Notes: generated by a model from the letters alone, not told the origin. A DNA stretch of 64,000 nt from Vagococcus entomophilus (GCF_003987595.1 NZ_NGJZ01000002.1:496001-560000); one strand, 5' to 3'; shown: positions 44,066-53,903, counted from the stretch's first letter. Program-made: numbers and translations.

Positions 44066-44267
44066 CATGATTTAGATTATAACCAATGTTCAGTTCAACT
44101 TGTTTGTGGGTAGTAGAAATTGATTTAAGTGTTCTCCTACCATTCTATTCAAAATATTCAGTCTGTTTTTTTATGTGAAAAATAGCACAATAGTTGTGTA
44201 GGACAATTTATTTGAATTGCAAGGTGAATTTTTATTAAGACTTTTTTTTGAAATTGAGGAAGAAAGG

Positions 44268-45233
44268 ATGAAAAGTATTTAGTACATCATAGCCAAAAGC
44301 TATCGATTTATTTGTTTATTTGCATCATTGCAGCGGGAACGCAAGTGGGCTTAGCTTTCGTCTATCAGGCTATTTCTAAAAGTGTACTTGAAGGGAATTT
44401 GCAAAGGTTTATTCGTCTTTGTTTTTTTGTACTACTATATCTTTTATTCGATGCGCTTATGGACTATTTACCAAGGCTTACAAGAGCTCGATTGGTTCAA
44501 TCGGTTACGATGGATTTGAGAAATAAGCTTGTAGAAAACGTTGAAAGTACATCAATAAAGGATATGAATCAAATAGAGAGTACATTCTTTATAGCAAGGC
44601 TTATTAATGAGTTGGAAGTTGTTGAGAAAGGGTATTTGAATCCTTTAGCCAGAATATTTTTAAGTGTCTTTGTGTTCGTTTTTTCTCTGATTTCTGCATT
44701 AACCTTACAGAACTCTTTTACACTAATTGTGGTTGTATTGTCCATTTTTCCACTAGCAGCACTTTTTTTAGCAAAGAGAATTTTATCTGGAAAGAAAAGT
44801 AACATGCTAGATAAGCAAAAGCGATTTTTAGAAAAGTATGAGGAATTGGTATATAAATTTTTAACGCTTAGGATATTTAATAGTTTTCCGTTTATCAATA
44901 GACGATTATTTTCGTTAAACGATAGGCTAAGGGATTCTAAAGTAGACTACGCTTCAGCTCAAGGTAAAACGTATGGAGTATCTTACGCTTTAGGAAATAT
45001 CGTGTATACCGGAACATGGATAGTAGGTGGGATTTATGTTATTACCAGCTCGTTAACCTTTCCAGAATTAATAGCAATGACTCAATTAATGAGTATGATT
45101 GCTGGTCCAATTCAATATTTTACTGACTCATTTCCAGAATTAGTTTCTAGAAAAAATTGCTGATGATTTGATTGATTACATTGAGCAGGACTCCGCAATA
45201 AAATCCAATAGTTTCGAAGAATATCAGTCATGA
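44268..45233 (+). pseudogene. Remnant of an ABC exporter membrane domain
   Basis: GAGGAAGAAAGG and ATG 44268 open a frame that stops after four codons. One extra A in the A4 tract at 44271-44274 would give MKKYLVHHSQKLSIYLFICI and join a 290-residue exporter membrane domain (SVTMDLRNKLVENVESTS, SALTLQNSFTLIVVVLSI). A second frame change is needed at the A6 tract near 45151 to continue KIADDLIDYIEQDSAIKSNS to the stop. No ATPase domain follows. Looks like a dead bacteriocin exporter, unless the indels are sequencing errors. Confidence 0.75.
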
Positions 45234-45599
45234 ATTTTAAATAATATACAGTCTAGTTAAGGATCCCAGCTCTTGATTCAAAGTACAAGCTTGTGGACAA
45301 TTGAGTTTCTTGCACTTTTTTTGAAAATAATTGTTCAACGTCTTTCTAAAAGCTGTTTTTTCTCATAGATTTATATTTAATGATCGCTATTCGAATTTTA
45401 TATTGAAGCACTCAATCAGTATTTTTTCTATACTAGTAGTGCATATAGTTAGTATGTTTTTTAAAATGGATATTTTTAAAAAGTTAAGATGTGAACTAAT
45501 AAGGAATTGATTTAGACTCTAAAAATAATTAGAATATATGTAAGAAAGTTGTTTTTTAAAAATGATTCAAGAAAATAAGTTGGTAAAGGAGTGAGTGAT
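45234..45599. other. Intergenic region before the Agr-like pair
   Basis: AT-rich with no gene found on either strand. It must hold the promoter for the regulator pair; no match was good enough to name. Confidence 0.5.
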
Positions 45600-46331
45600 A
45601 TGTACAAAATTGCATTATGTGATGATGAAGCGTTACAAAGTTCAGAGTTAGAGAAGATGATTGCAGAATACTTGGTTAATCAACAGATTGAATTTGAAAT
45701 TGATATATATGAACGAGGGGAATCGTTGTTGAAAGCGATTGAGAAACAGTTGCTTAGCTATCAAATTATTTTTCTTGATATCGAAATGGCGGGAATAAAT
45801 GGTATAGAAACAGCTAAAGAAATCAGAAAACAAGATCAACATGTGTTGCTAAATTACATTACAAGCTACGATAAATACAGTATGGAAAGCTTCGAAGTGT
45901 CCCCCTTTAGATATTTGTTAAAACCAATCGAGAAAAAAACAATTGAAGCATTGTTAGATTTGGCTGTTGAAAAAATTGAATTGAGCAAGCGCTATTTATT
46001 CGTTAAAAGCAATAGAGTTCAGCATCAAATTTGTTACGATCAAGTTGTAACGATTTCGTCAGAAAAAGGTAGACAAATTAGAATTGAATTATCCAACGAA
46101 GTGGAAGACATTTTATTTTATGGGAAAATAAAGGAAATGGAAAAGACTCTGAATGATTTATTTTTTGTTAAAATTAATTGTGGGACAATTGTCAATATGA
46201 ACTGCATAACAATGGTAGAGGATAGTCTAATTTATTTAAATAATGGAAAGCAAGTAACGGTCAGTAGAGGAAAAAGAAAGTTTTTTTCACAGAGATATAA
46301 TCATTTTGTTGAAAGATCAATTGGAGTATGA
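45600..46331 (+). CDS. AgrA-like LytTR response regulator
   Basis: 243 aa. Receiver domain with the DD pair in IALCDDEAL and phospho-Asp in IIFLDIEMAGINGIETA (about 57); LytTR DNA-binding domain with LFVKSNRVQHQICYDQVVTI near 140 and FVKINCGTIVNMNCITMV. GTAAAGGAG precedes ATG 45600. Pairs with the AgrC-like kinase (ATGA overlap). Expected to switch on the radical-SAM peptide operon downstream. Confidence 0.9.
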   Translation: MYKIALCDDEALQSSELEKMIAEYLVNQQIEFEIDIYERGESLLKAIEKQLLSYQIIFLDIEMAGINGIETAKEIRKQDQHVLLNYITSYDKYSMESFEVSPFRYLLKPIEKKTIEALLDLAVEKIELSKRYLFVKSNRVQHQICYDQVVTISSEKGRQIRIELSNEVEDILFYGKIKEMEKTLNDLFFVKINCGTIVNMNCITMVEDSLIYLNNGKQVTVSRGKRKFFSQRYNHFVERSIGV

Positions 46332-47587
46332 GTGAATTTCTGATGATTTTATTAGCTATCTTTTTAATTGGACTTCAAGGTTTATATATCGCATTTTATT
46401 TGACAAGTTTTTTAGAGTTGAAATATAGCAGAAAAGCATTTTTTTCTATATGTACTTTATTGATTTTAGTTTCTAAAATTAATGTAAATCGTGGTGTGGA
46501 AACTCTTGAATTTAGATATTCAATTTTTGGGATAATTGCCATGATGATTATCAATTGCTTTTATGGTTCTATCTCTAAAAAAATATTTCATTATTTTTGT
46601 ATTGTCTGTTTATTTTGGTTTCAAAATAAACTTTTAGTCTTATCTCAAGGGAAAGATCATCCAGATATCCTGTTGCTAAAGTTCATTCTCTCGTATAGTT
46701 CTGTTACTATTTTAGCCATATTGATTGTTGCTTTCTTATACTATTTTAGAAATAAGCATGAAATAGGTTTGGAAAACAAAGAATATGTGATGTTATCAGT
46801 TGCTCCTTTTATTTCAATTTTGTTACTTATGTATCCTTTTGCTTTTAGTATTTGGGAAGAAATTTTATTTAGTTTTGCCATGATGGGCATTAATGTAATG
46901 ACTATTTTTTTATATAACTATTTGACAGAAAAGACTTATCAACTACAACAACAAACTTTGTTGAGTGCTCAAAATCAACATTACGAAGAAGTTCTGAAGA
47001 ATCAGCAAGAATTAAGAATCTTAAAGCATGATTTGAAAAACTTATTACTTGGATTACGTTATCATATTCAAAAGGGAAATGTGGAAAAAGCCAATTTGAT
47101 GTTGGAAGATATTGCTGCTGATTCAGTTTATTCTTATAAATCTTATACGGAGTGTTGGCCGATAGATACCGTATTAAATAGTAAAATTACTCAGATGGAA
47201 AAAGAAAAAATCAAATTTTTCTTAGACTTAAAAGTACCAGCGGATCTTAAAGTGGATGGAATAGCAGTAGATATTTGTGCAATTTTAGGAAATGCATTAG
47301 ATAATGCTTTAGAAGAATGTATTAGAATTGATACTTGCTTAAAAATAAATATTCACATTTATTATCATGAAAGAAAACTGGTTTTTAAGATAACCAATCC
47401 TACAAAAATTCAGAGTTTAAATATTTCTGGTAAGTTGATAAAATCTTCCAAAAAGTTGAATAGATATGGGAGGGGGATTAATAGTATTAAAGAACGAGTA
47501 AAAAGATTGCATGGTTATTCAGATTTCTCATGGGAAGCGGACGAGTTTAAAGTCATCATTATAATACCAATTAAATACAATAAATGA
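46328..47587 (+). CDS. AgrC-like GHKL sensor kinase
   Basis: 419 aa: six or so membrane helices (1-200), a coiled region, ELRILKHDLKNLLLGLRYHI with the phospho-His near 237, and a GHKL ATPase with NALDNALEECIRI near 320 and GRGINSIKERV near 383. Same class as AgrC and bacteriocin peptide receptors. No agrB or agrD is present, so the signal must be another peptide, possibly the product of this cluster. Confidence 0.9.
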   Translation: MSEFLMILLAIFLIGLQGLYIAFYLTSFLELKYSRKAFFSICTLLILVSKINVNRGVETLEFRYSIFGIIAMMIINCFYGSISKKIFHYFCIVCLFWFQNKLLVLSQGKDHPDILLLKFILSYSSVTILAILIVAFLYYFRNKHEIGLENKEYVMLSVAPFISILLLMYPFAFSIWEEILFSFAMMGINVMTIFLYNYLTEKTYQLQQQTLLSAQNQHYEEVLKNQQELRILKHDLKNLLLGLRYHIQKGNVEKANLMLEDIAADSVYSYKSYTECWPIDTVLNSKITQMEKEKIKFFLDLKVPADLKVDGIAVDICAILGNALDNALEECIRIDTCLKINIHIYYHERKLVFKITNPTKIQSLNISGKLIKSSKKLNRYGRGINSIKERVKRLHGYSDFSWEADEFKVIIIIPIKYNK

Positions 47588-47590
47588 CGA

Positions 47591-47650
47591 AAAAACTGCA
47601 ATTGCTTAAAACTACTGATGTGCGTAATGCATTCATTCAGCAGTTTTTTT
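47591..47650 (+). terminator. Terminator after the AgrC-like gene
   Basis: AAAACTACTGA (47607-47617) pairs with TCAGCAGTTTT (47637-47647), one mismatch, followed by T7. Separates the regulatory genes from the peptide operon. Confidence 0.7.
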
Positions 47651-47844
47651 AATTTTTTGAAGGTTTCTTTTTTATATTTTGATCAGAAAATTTTTTTATC
47701 AACAATTTAGTACATAAAATCATACAGATTACGACAAGAAAAGTAAAAATTAACTAAATACAGATATACTTACTTTACCAATAACAGTTAAGGCCTAAAG
47801 TTGTTGTTTGTTGACAATATTGATTGGAAAGGTGGTGAGATATC

Positions 47845-47955
47845 ATGTTGCTATTCGCTTCCAAAAAAGGGAAAAAAGCCGGTTGTGTATCAGTCGGAGC
47901 GATTTTTTGTGCGTCAGTGGGACACTATATCAAAGAAATTAAAAGCACTGTTTAA
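47845..47955 (+). CDS. Radical-SAM-modified peptide precursor (36 aa, two Cys)
   Basis: Short basic leader MLLFASKKGKKA, then GCVSVGAIFCASVG with Cys14 and Cys22, and a tail HYIKEIKSTV. Strong site AAAGGTGGTGAG, 6-8 nt before the ATG. First gene before a CPBP protease, a membrane protein and a radical SAM/SPASM enzyme. Spaced Cys with small and hydrophobic residues suit thioether (sactipeptide or ranthipeptide) cross-links. An overlapping longer frame (47801-47995) lacks a site and is rejected. The leader/core border and the actual cross-links are inference. Confidence 0.8.
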   Translation: MLLFASKKGKKAGCVSVGAIFCASVGHYIKEIKSTV

Positions 47956-47975
47956 CAAAAAAATCTTGTTTGAAG

Positions 47976-48014
47976 ATAGCGGTAGGAAAGAATAGCTGCT
48001 TACCGCTATTTTTT
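47976..48014 (+). terminator. Partial terminator between precursor and biosynthetic genes
   Basis: ATAGCGGTA (47976-47984) pairs perfectly with TACCGCTAT (48001-48009), 16-nt loop, then T6. As in the lasso cluster, it would make precursor mRNA more abundant than enzyme mRNA. Confidence 0.75.
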
Positions 48015-48022
48015 GAAAAGGG

Positions 48023-48649
48023 GTGGATGAAATTAAAAATAAAGTGCTAAAAACATATAATCAGAAAATACAAACTTTGTTCATCTGCATTGGGATTTCA
48101 ATTTTATCAGGTGTGACATTGCTAACTACGCTACTCACGATGGCAATAGTGCCTGTTAAATCAAATATTTTACTTAAAGTGACTTTACCAACTGTTATTG
48201 CGCTTGTTATCATCCCTGTTATTTTAGCCAAATTGATTAATAAACCTGATAAAGTCTTTTTAAAATGGAATGAAAAAGAGTTAGTGATATCATGCATCGC
48301 AATATGCATTTTTTCCGGGTTATATTATGTATTTAATGGGACAAAATTTGGGGAAGTTACAATACTTTTTTTATTAGCACATTATTTCATTGCTGCATTT
48401 TCAGAAGAATTTTTATACCGACATATTATTTTAAACGAACTGTTACAATCATGGAATGTTTTTTTTAGCGCTTTATTGTGTGGACTTATTTTTTCGTTGC
48501 TTGGACATATTGGTGATAGTCCTCTTGATAATTTATTATATCGGTTTCCCTTAGGTGTGTTTTTTTCAATTTTCAGACTAAAAACAAATTCTGTTTTATA
48601 TACATCAGTTATACATGCATTTTATAATCTTTTATTGATTATTGGATAA
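48023..48649 (+). CDS. CPBP-family intramembrane protease
   Basis: About 208 aa with six to eight helices. AAFSEEFLYRHIILNEL contains the EExxxR motif of CPBP (Abi) proteases, with later His in SLLGHIG and VIHAFYNLL. CPBP proteins in bacteriocin clusters serve in leader removal or immunity. The start is GTG 48023 inside AAGGGGTGG, so a later codon is possible. Confidence 0.8.
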   Translation: MDEIKNKVLKTYNQKIQTLFICIGISILSGVTLLTTLLTMAIVPVKSNILLKVTLPTVIALVIIPVILAKLINKPDKVFLKWNEKELVISCIAICIFSGLYYVFNGTKFGEVTILFLLAHYFIAAFSEEFLYRHIILNELLQSWNVFFSALLCGLIFSLLGHIGDSPLDNLLYRFPLGVFFSIFRLKTNSVLYTSVIHAFYNLLLIIG

Positions 48650-48674
48650 ATTAAGCAAGTAGAAGAGGAGTGAA

Positions 48675-49127
48675 TTGATTGTGAACGGATTTAAAGAAAA
48701 AGCTATTTATGCTGGTCCAATCATTTTTTTGGGGTGGTGGATATATGTTGCAATAGAAGTAACAACATTTAATTTTCTTTCAGCGTTTGCCTTTATTGTC
48801 ATTGTTCCAATATTACTTTTCTCGATTATAGTAGCACGTATTGTTAATATGGTTGCCCCTTTCCAAAAGAGAAAGAATCTTATTCTTATAACTGCTTCAT
48901 GTATATACTCGACTTTCTTTTACTTCATTGTGAATGGACTAATTAACGAGACTATTGTTTCAACTATCGTAAAAAATACTAATAGAATTAGTGGTAATTT
49001 AGAAGATATGAGTATTAGTAATATAAGTTTCAATAATGATTTATCGTCTATAGTTATGATTTTTTTTATAGTTCTTGTTTTTACTAAAATATTTCAAGTG
49101 ATATTTAGTAGAAAGATGGTGAAGTAA
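48675..49127 (+). CDS. Small membrane protein of the peptide cluster
   Basis: About 150 aa with four membrane helices (GPIIFLGWWIYVAIEVTTF, FAFIVIVPILLFSIIVA) and no known domain. TTG 48675 or GTG 48681 starts after GAGGAG. Ends 2 nt before the maturase gene, so translation is coupled. Possible immunity protein by place, like small membrane proteins in sactipeptide operons. Confidence 0.65.
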   Translation: MIVNGFKEKAIYAGPIIFLGWWIYVAIEVTTFNFLSAFAFIVIVPILLFSIIVARIVNMVAPFQKRKNLILITASCIYSTFFYFIVNGLINETIVSTIVKNTNRISGNLEDMSISNISFNNDLSSIVMIFFIVLVFTKIFQVIFSRKMVK

Positions 49128-49129
49128 TT

Positions 49130-50356
49130 ATGTATATGAATTCTCGTATAGGTCATTTAAAAGTTAAAGGAATTGATATGATTTTTAATTTTGATAATGG
49201 TGTAGTAGCAGGAATTGATTCTAAAGGAGTAATCTTTTTAGACGGTATAAAAAATGGGAATGAGTTTCAAAAAGAGAAACTATCAGCAGCAGAAAAGTTG
49301 TTTGTTCAGTTTCTATTGGAGAATGAATTTATTTCATATAAGCCGTTCCAAAAGAAAGAACAAGTTATGACAGCATATATTCATCTAACAAATCAATGTA
49401 ATTTGCATTGTGTCGGTTGTTATTCGTTCGATGATAAAAGAAATAGAGCAGAGGATATGGGGTACGAAGAAATTTGTGTGGCAATTAAAAAACTAGCAGA
49501 TATAGGAATTGAAAATCTTGTGTTTTCTGGGGGAGAACCTTTGCTACGGAAGGATATCACAGAAATTGTTCGGTATGCAAAAATTGAAAGTCAGCTGCGT
49601 AACATTGTATTGATAACAAATGGCACAATTTACAATAAGGAGAAATTAGCAAATATATCAAAATATGTAGACACAGTTTCAGTTTCAGTAGACTCTTATG
49701 CGGAAGATTGTCCCGCGTTTATAAGAGATGAAGGGATTTTCAATAGGATAGTTCGGACAATAGAATTTTTAAAAGAAAGTGGAAGCAAGGTAAATATTCT
49801 ACCAACTGTGCATCATTTGAATGCCAATAAATTGAGTGAATATGTAAAGCTTGCCAATCAGCTTGGAGTTACGATGAGTTTTAGTATCTTGACCGCTTGT
49901 TTTGAAGGGGAAATGAAGCAATATTTACCAAGGTCTAAAGATATTCAAACGATTAGTGATTTTATGCTTCATACGGACATATTTATTGAAGATACATCTA
50001 TTGGCGGAGAAGTGCTACAAGCAGAAAATTATTGTGGAGCAGGAAAGACAATGATTTCTATTGGGACACAAGGAAATGTCTATCCTTGCCATATGTTGAT
50101 GTATGAAGAGTTTTGTATTGGGAATATTAGAGAAGAAACAATTACAACTATGAGGGAAAAAGAAAAAAAAGCAAAAATATTTTCTTCTTTAGAAGTAGAT
50201 AATTTAACCGGTGGATGCAAAGAATGTCAATTTAAGTATTTCTGTGGTGGTGGTTGTCGTGCCAGAGCGTATCTAAAACACAAAGACTTATTAGCGAAAG
50301 ATCCATATTGTAACTTATTCTATAATTATTATAATGAAACGACAAAAAACATTTAA
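49130..50356 (+). CDS. Radical SAM/SPASM peptide maturase
   Basis: 408 aa. N-terminal 75 residues look like a PqqD/RRE fold (MIFNFDNGVVAGIDSKGVIF, LSAAEKLFVQFLLENEF). Radical SAM core with CNLHCVGC (CxxxCxxC) near residue 93 and FSGGEPLLR near 129. SPASM Cys: YCGAGKTM, YPCHML, FCIGN, then GGCKECQFKYFCGGGCRARA and a final PYCNLF, enough for two auxiliary clusters. Such enzymes install thioether or other cross-links in RiPPs. Its short substrate sits at the start of the operon. Confidence 0.92.
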   Translation: MYMNSRIGHLKVKGIDMIFNFDNGVVAGIDSKGVIFLDGIKNGNEFQKEKLSAAEKLFVQFLLENEFISYKPFQKKEQVMTAYIHLTNQCNLHCVGCYSFDDKRNRAEDMGYEEICVAIKKLADIGIENLVFSGGEPLLRKDITEIVRYAKIESQLRNIVLITNGTIYNKEKLANISKYVDTVSVSVDSYAEDCPAFIRDEGIFNRIVRTIEFLKESGSKVNILPTVHHLNANKLSEYVKLANQLGVTMSFSILTACFEGEMKQYLPRSKDIQTISDFMLHTDIFIEDTSIGGEVLQAENYCGAGKTMISIGTQGNVYPCHMLMYEEFCIGNIREETITTMREKEKKAKIFSSLEVDNLTGGCKECQFKYFCGGGCRARAYLKHKDLLAKDPYCNLFYNYYNETTKNI

Positions 50357-50412
50357 AAATCATGCTATGTGCTAATGAATTCATTGTTTTGAGTCACTTA
50401 AGGAGTTAATAG

Positions 50413-52083
50413 ATGAATAAAATTGTAGGAAAAGAAAAAAAATTAATTATGATCTTTTTAGTACTTTCATTTATTGCGAGCACTATTGAAATTTCATTTG
50501 CGCCAATTATTCAAAGTTTTATTGATGCATTAACGAATAGAGAGTTGAATATGGTTGGTTTGTCTGTACTTTTATTTTTCTTGTTTATTTTCTTCAACTT
50601 CCTCTTTCATTATTTAGCTACAATTATAGAATTCAAGCTATTAAAAAGAATTCATCTCATATCAAAAAATCAAATTATGACTAATTTTCTTAGACTAAAT
50701 CTTTCAATATTTAGAGAAACAACAATTGGAGAAAAGATTAATGTCTTTGACTATAATTTAGAAATTTATGAACAATATTATTTAGAAAATATTTTTTTGG
50801 TCATTCAAAATTTGTTTGTTGTTAGTATTTCCTTTGCCTATCTTTTATATTTGAGTCCGATGATTAGCCTAGTTCTATTTGTATGTGCGCTCTTATCGTT
50901 TATTATTCCTTCAATAGCTAGTAAAAAAATTGACTCTTTGACTGAAAAAAACTCTAAATTGAAAAGCAAGTATTTAGATGTATTGAAAGAAATCTTTGGT
51001 GGCTTTGAAGTAATTAAGTCATTTAAAGTAGAGAAGAATTTTAATGCTAAACATTTAAAGGCTTTAACTAATTTAGAACAGAATAATCAGCAATTGAAAA
51101 TTCAAAATAACCAATTTAATATAGTGATTGGTTCAACACAATATTTAATTTTGATTGTCTGTTTTTGTGTGAGCGGATATTTAGTTATTCAAGGCAAGCT
51201 TTCTTTAGGAGAAATGATTGCCATATCACAAATAACCAATATGGTTATACAACCTTTGCAACTTTTAGGTGGTGCTATTGTAGAGATTGCGGGAAGTAAA
51301 ACTATCAGAAATGATTTAGAGCAATATGTTGGCACACAACAGAACCATAACAAAGCAAAGAAAATAATATCGAATGAATTTAATGTGTTAGAACTTGAAG
51401 ATGTTAGTTATCCTGTTAATGGTGCTTACAAAGTCTTAAAGAACATTAATTTACTTTTCGAAAAAGGAAAAAAATATGCAATTGTGGGATATAGTGGTAG
51501 TGGGAAAACGACTTTACTAAATATCATCGCCCAATTAATAGACGATTATACAGGAAATATTTTATACAATGGACAGAAGATAAATGTAGGTCAAGAAATT
51601 AATTACAATACTGTATTTGTTCATCAGGATACATTTATTTTTAATGAAAATTTGAAGAACAATATCACTTTATTACAAAACTATGCTGATTCTGTAGTGG
51701 AACGAGCAATACTTTTTTCAGAATTAGAAGAAAAAAATAATTGCATGGGTGAAACAATTGTTAATGAAAAAGGTGTAAATCTTTCTGGTGGAGAAAGGCA
51801 GCGAGTAGCAATTGCTAGAGCTGTTATACGAGATGCACCAATCATATTGATGGATGAAATTACTTCTGCATTGGATTACAAAACTGGACGACAAATTATA
51901 GAAAAGCTACTGCTCAATAAAGAAAAAACAATGATATTTGTAACACATGATCTTAGAAAATCATTTTTGAACACAATGGATCAGATTATTTGTTTAAAAA
52001 ATGGAATAATCGTCGAACAAGGTGGCTACACTGAACTTTATCAAAAACAAGGTTTTTTTTATAGATTAAGCAATGCTAGTTAG
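50413..52083 (+). CDS. ABC exporter (membrane and ATPase domains)
   Basis: 556 aa: six membrane helices (1-290) then an ATPase with Walker A VGYSGSGKTTLLNIIAQL near 360, signature NLSGGERQRVAIARAV and Walker B IILMDEITSALDY. No C39 peptidase domain, so it does not cleave double-Gly leaders. Probable exporter of the modified peptide. Follows the maturase after 56 nt; AAGGAG precedes the ATG. Confidence 0.9.
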   Translation: MNKIVGKEKKLIMIFLVLSFIASTIEISFAPIIQSFIDALTNRELNMVGLSVLLFFLFIFFNFLFHYLATIIEFKLLKRIHLISKNQIMTNFLRLNLSIFRETTIGEKINVFDYNLEIYEQYYLENIFLVIQNLFVVSISFAYLLYLSPMISLVLFVCALLSFIIPSIASKKIDSLTEKNSKLKSKYLDVLKEIFGGFEVIKSFKVEKNFNAKHLKALTNLEQNNQQLKIQNNQFNIVIGSTQYLILIVCFCVSGYLVIQGKLSLGEMIAISQITNMVIQPLQLLGGAIVEIAGSKTIRNDLEQYVGTQQNHNKAKKIISNEFNVLELEDVSYPVNGAYKVLKNINLLFEKGKKYAIVGYSGSGKTTLLNIIAQLIDDYTGNILYNGQKINVGQEINYNTVFVHQDTFIFNENLKNNITLLQNYADSVVERAILFSELEEKNNCMGETIVNEKGVNLSGGERQRVAIARAVIRDAPIILMDEITSALDYKTGRQIIEKLLLNKEKTMIFVTHDLRKSFLNTMDQIICLKNGIIVEQGGYTELYQKQGFFYRLSNAS

Positions 52084-52099
52084 TTTAAGGAGAATGAGC

Positions 52100-52978
52100 A
52101 TGAATATAATTTTGAAAGTAGAGAGTCTGTCAAAAAAATATAATGAAACAACTATTTTGGATAAGGTATCATTCGGAATAAATCAGGGAGAAATTGTTGG
52201 CTTACTCGGAAGGAATGGTTCTGGTAAGACGACTCTAATGAAGGTGATTTTGGGTCTCACTGCATTTGATGGCGGAAAAGTTCTATTTAAAGAGAAAGAT
52301 AATTATTTAGAAAAACCTGAATTAATGAGTGAGTTTGGCTATTTATTAGACTGTAAACTTTTTGAATATTTGAATGCCTACGATAATTTATATGTTTTTG
52401 ACAAATACGCTAGTTCTAATAGAAGTAAAAAAGAACTACGTAAAAAAATAATTGAACTATTAGCGTTTGCAGATTTGCCCAATGATAAAAAAGTAGTTAA
52501 AGGTTTTTCTTTTGGAATGAAACAGAGATTAGGACTCGCGCTTTCTTTACTTGAAAATCCAAAGTTTCTACTATTAGATGAACCGTTTGTTGGTCTTGAT
52601 CCACTTGGAGTAGAACAGTTACAAACAACAATTTTTGAAATGCGAGAGAAATATGGGATAACTATTTTGATTTCCTCGCATCAATTATCTGAAATAGAAC
52701 AGATGTGTGACCGTTATCTTTATATCGAAAGCAAACACATTAAAGAAGTCCCCAAGGAGGAAAATATAAAGATAAAAATCACTTTGAAAGCGCCTCAAAA
52801 ACAATTAATTCAAGCGCTAAAAAATCAAGTTTTGATAAAAGAAAACGAAATTTGTTTGAACTATGACATTAGTTTGCTTAATGATCTGTTGAAATTCATT
52901 TATGCAGAAGATGGAGAAATTGAAAAGTTATCTATTGAGAATCATAATCTAAGTAGTCTATTTAAGGGTGAGGAATGA
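52100..52978 (+). CDS. ABC transporter ATPase, immunity type
   Basis: 292 aa. Walker A GLLGRNGSGKTTLMKVILGL near 37, signature GFSFGMKQRLGLALSLLE, Walker B FLLLDEPFVGLDPLGVEQL, H-loop SSHQLSE; the class of BcrA/LanF/AlbC ATPases. ATG 52100 has AAGGAGAATGAGC upstream; an earlier start in the previous gene has none. Partner of the following permease. Confidence 0.9.
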   Translation: MNIILKVESLSKKYNETTILDKVSFGINQGEIVGLLGRNGSGKTTLMKVILGLTAFDGGKVLFKEKDNYLEKPELMSEFGYLLDCKLFEYLNAYDNLYVFDKYASSNRSKKELRKKIIELLAFADLPNDKKVVKGFSFGMKQRLGLALSLLENPKFLLLDEPFVGLDPLGVEQLQTTIFEMREKYGITILISSHQLSEIEQMCDRYLYIESKHIKEVPKEENIKIKITLKAPQKQLIQALKNQVLIKENEICLNYDISLLNDLLKFIYAEDGEIEKLSIENHNLSSLFKGEE

Positions 52979-53730
52979 TGAAGAATATTATTCAAGCTGA
53001 ATTATTTAAAATGTTTAAAAGAAGGATATTTATTGGGATTTTGTGTTTAAGTAGTTTCTCTCTATTATATGCACTAGGAATTTATTTTAAATGGCAATTT
53101 ATTGTTATTGATGGAAGAGTAGATATAATTTCTTTTTCTACTAGTATGTGGGCGTTATTGATGATGCTTGGAATTCCTTTAGTGCTATTTTCATTTTTAG
53201 GTGCTTCTACTTTAGGAGGAGAAGTGAGTGACGGACAGATCCTTTTAGAAATTATTCGAACGAAATCTCGAGGGAAATTGGTCATAGGAAAATTTTTTTC
53301 GGTATCTATAGCTTTATTAATTTGCTATTTAATGAGTTATGTATTGTCAACACTATTTTATATCATTTTTATTTCCCATTCTGAAAATGGAAAAGGGATT
53401 CTTCTTGATTTCAAAGATTATCATCTTCATTTGGTTCTTGAAAGCATTGTTGGCTGTACTTTCTTAGTATTATTTATTGTTATTGGTATGTTATTTTCCA
53501 TTAATTTTGGGACTTTTCGCGCAGTCATATTTTCTATGCTAGTCTATGTTGGATTAAAATTTATTTCGAATATTGAAGCAATCAACAAATGGTTACCTGG
53601 CTATTTCACATTAGTAGAGGATAGCGACTATTCGGTTGCGCTTATAATATATCATTTTGCAATAATAGTGGGAATCTCTATTTTGTTACTTGTTAGGATA
53701 AAGAAGCAAATGAAGAAAAAAAGTTTATAA
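52975..53730 (+). CDS. ABC-2-type permease, immunity type
   Basis: 251 aa with six membrane helices; N-terminal KNIIQAELFKMFKRRIFIGI and FLGASTLGGEVSDGQILLEI are typical of BcrB/LanE permeases. Starts inside the ATPase stop codon. With 52100 it likely protects the producer. A terminator-like hairpin follows at 53855-53903. Confidence 0.85.
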   Translation: MMKNIIQAELFKMFKRRIFIGILCLSSFSLLYALGIYFKWQFIVIDGRVDIISFSTSMWALLMMLGIPLVLFSFLGASTLGGEVSDGQILLEIIRTKSRGKLVIGKFFSVSIALLICYLMSYVLSTLFYIIFISHSENGKGILLDFKDYHLHLVLESIVGCTFLVLFIVIGMLFSINFGTFRAVIFSMLVYVGLKFISNIEAINKWLPGYFTLVEDSDYSVALIIYHFAIIVGISILLLVRIKKQMKKKSL

Positions 53731-53854
53731 ATATTTTTTGTAATAGGAGATTTCAATAGAAGAATCTAGTCTAAGAGTTAAATATGACAGTGAAATAATA
53801 GAACTTTTCACAAGGAATAGGTTTCCAGGGGGAAGGCTAGCTAGGTTAGGTAAA

Positions 53855-53903
53855 TAAAAAGTCTTGTTGCTGTTGATTTAACAACAATAATGAGGCCTTT
53901 TTA
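53855..53903 (+). terminator. Terminator of the radical-SAM peptide operon
   Basis: AAAAAGTC-TTGTTG (5' arm) pairs with CAACAA and GGCCTTTTT (3' arm) with small internal gaps; ends in a T-run. Confidence 0.5.

Noticed and set aside
47811-47816. TTGACA upstream of the two-Cys precursor as a -35 box
   Set aside because: A -10 at normal spacing would fall on the ribosome site and start codon, and none is visible there.
47801-47995. A 64-codon frame overlapping the radical-SAM precursor in another frame
   Set aside because: No ribosome site and its sequence has no RiPP or protein features; the 36-codon frame has AAAGGTGGTGAG at proper distance and faces the maturase genes.
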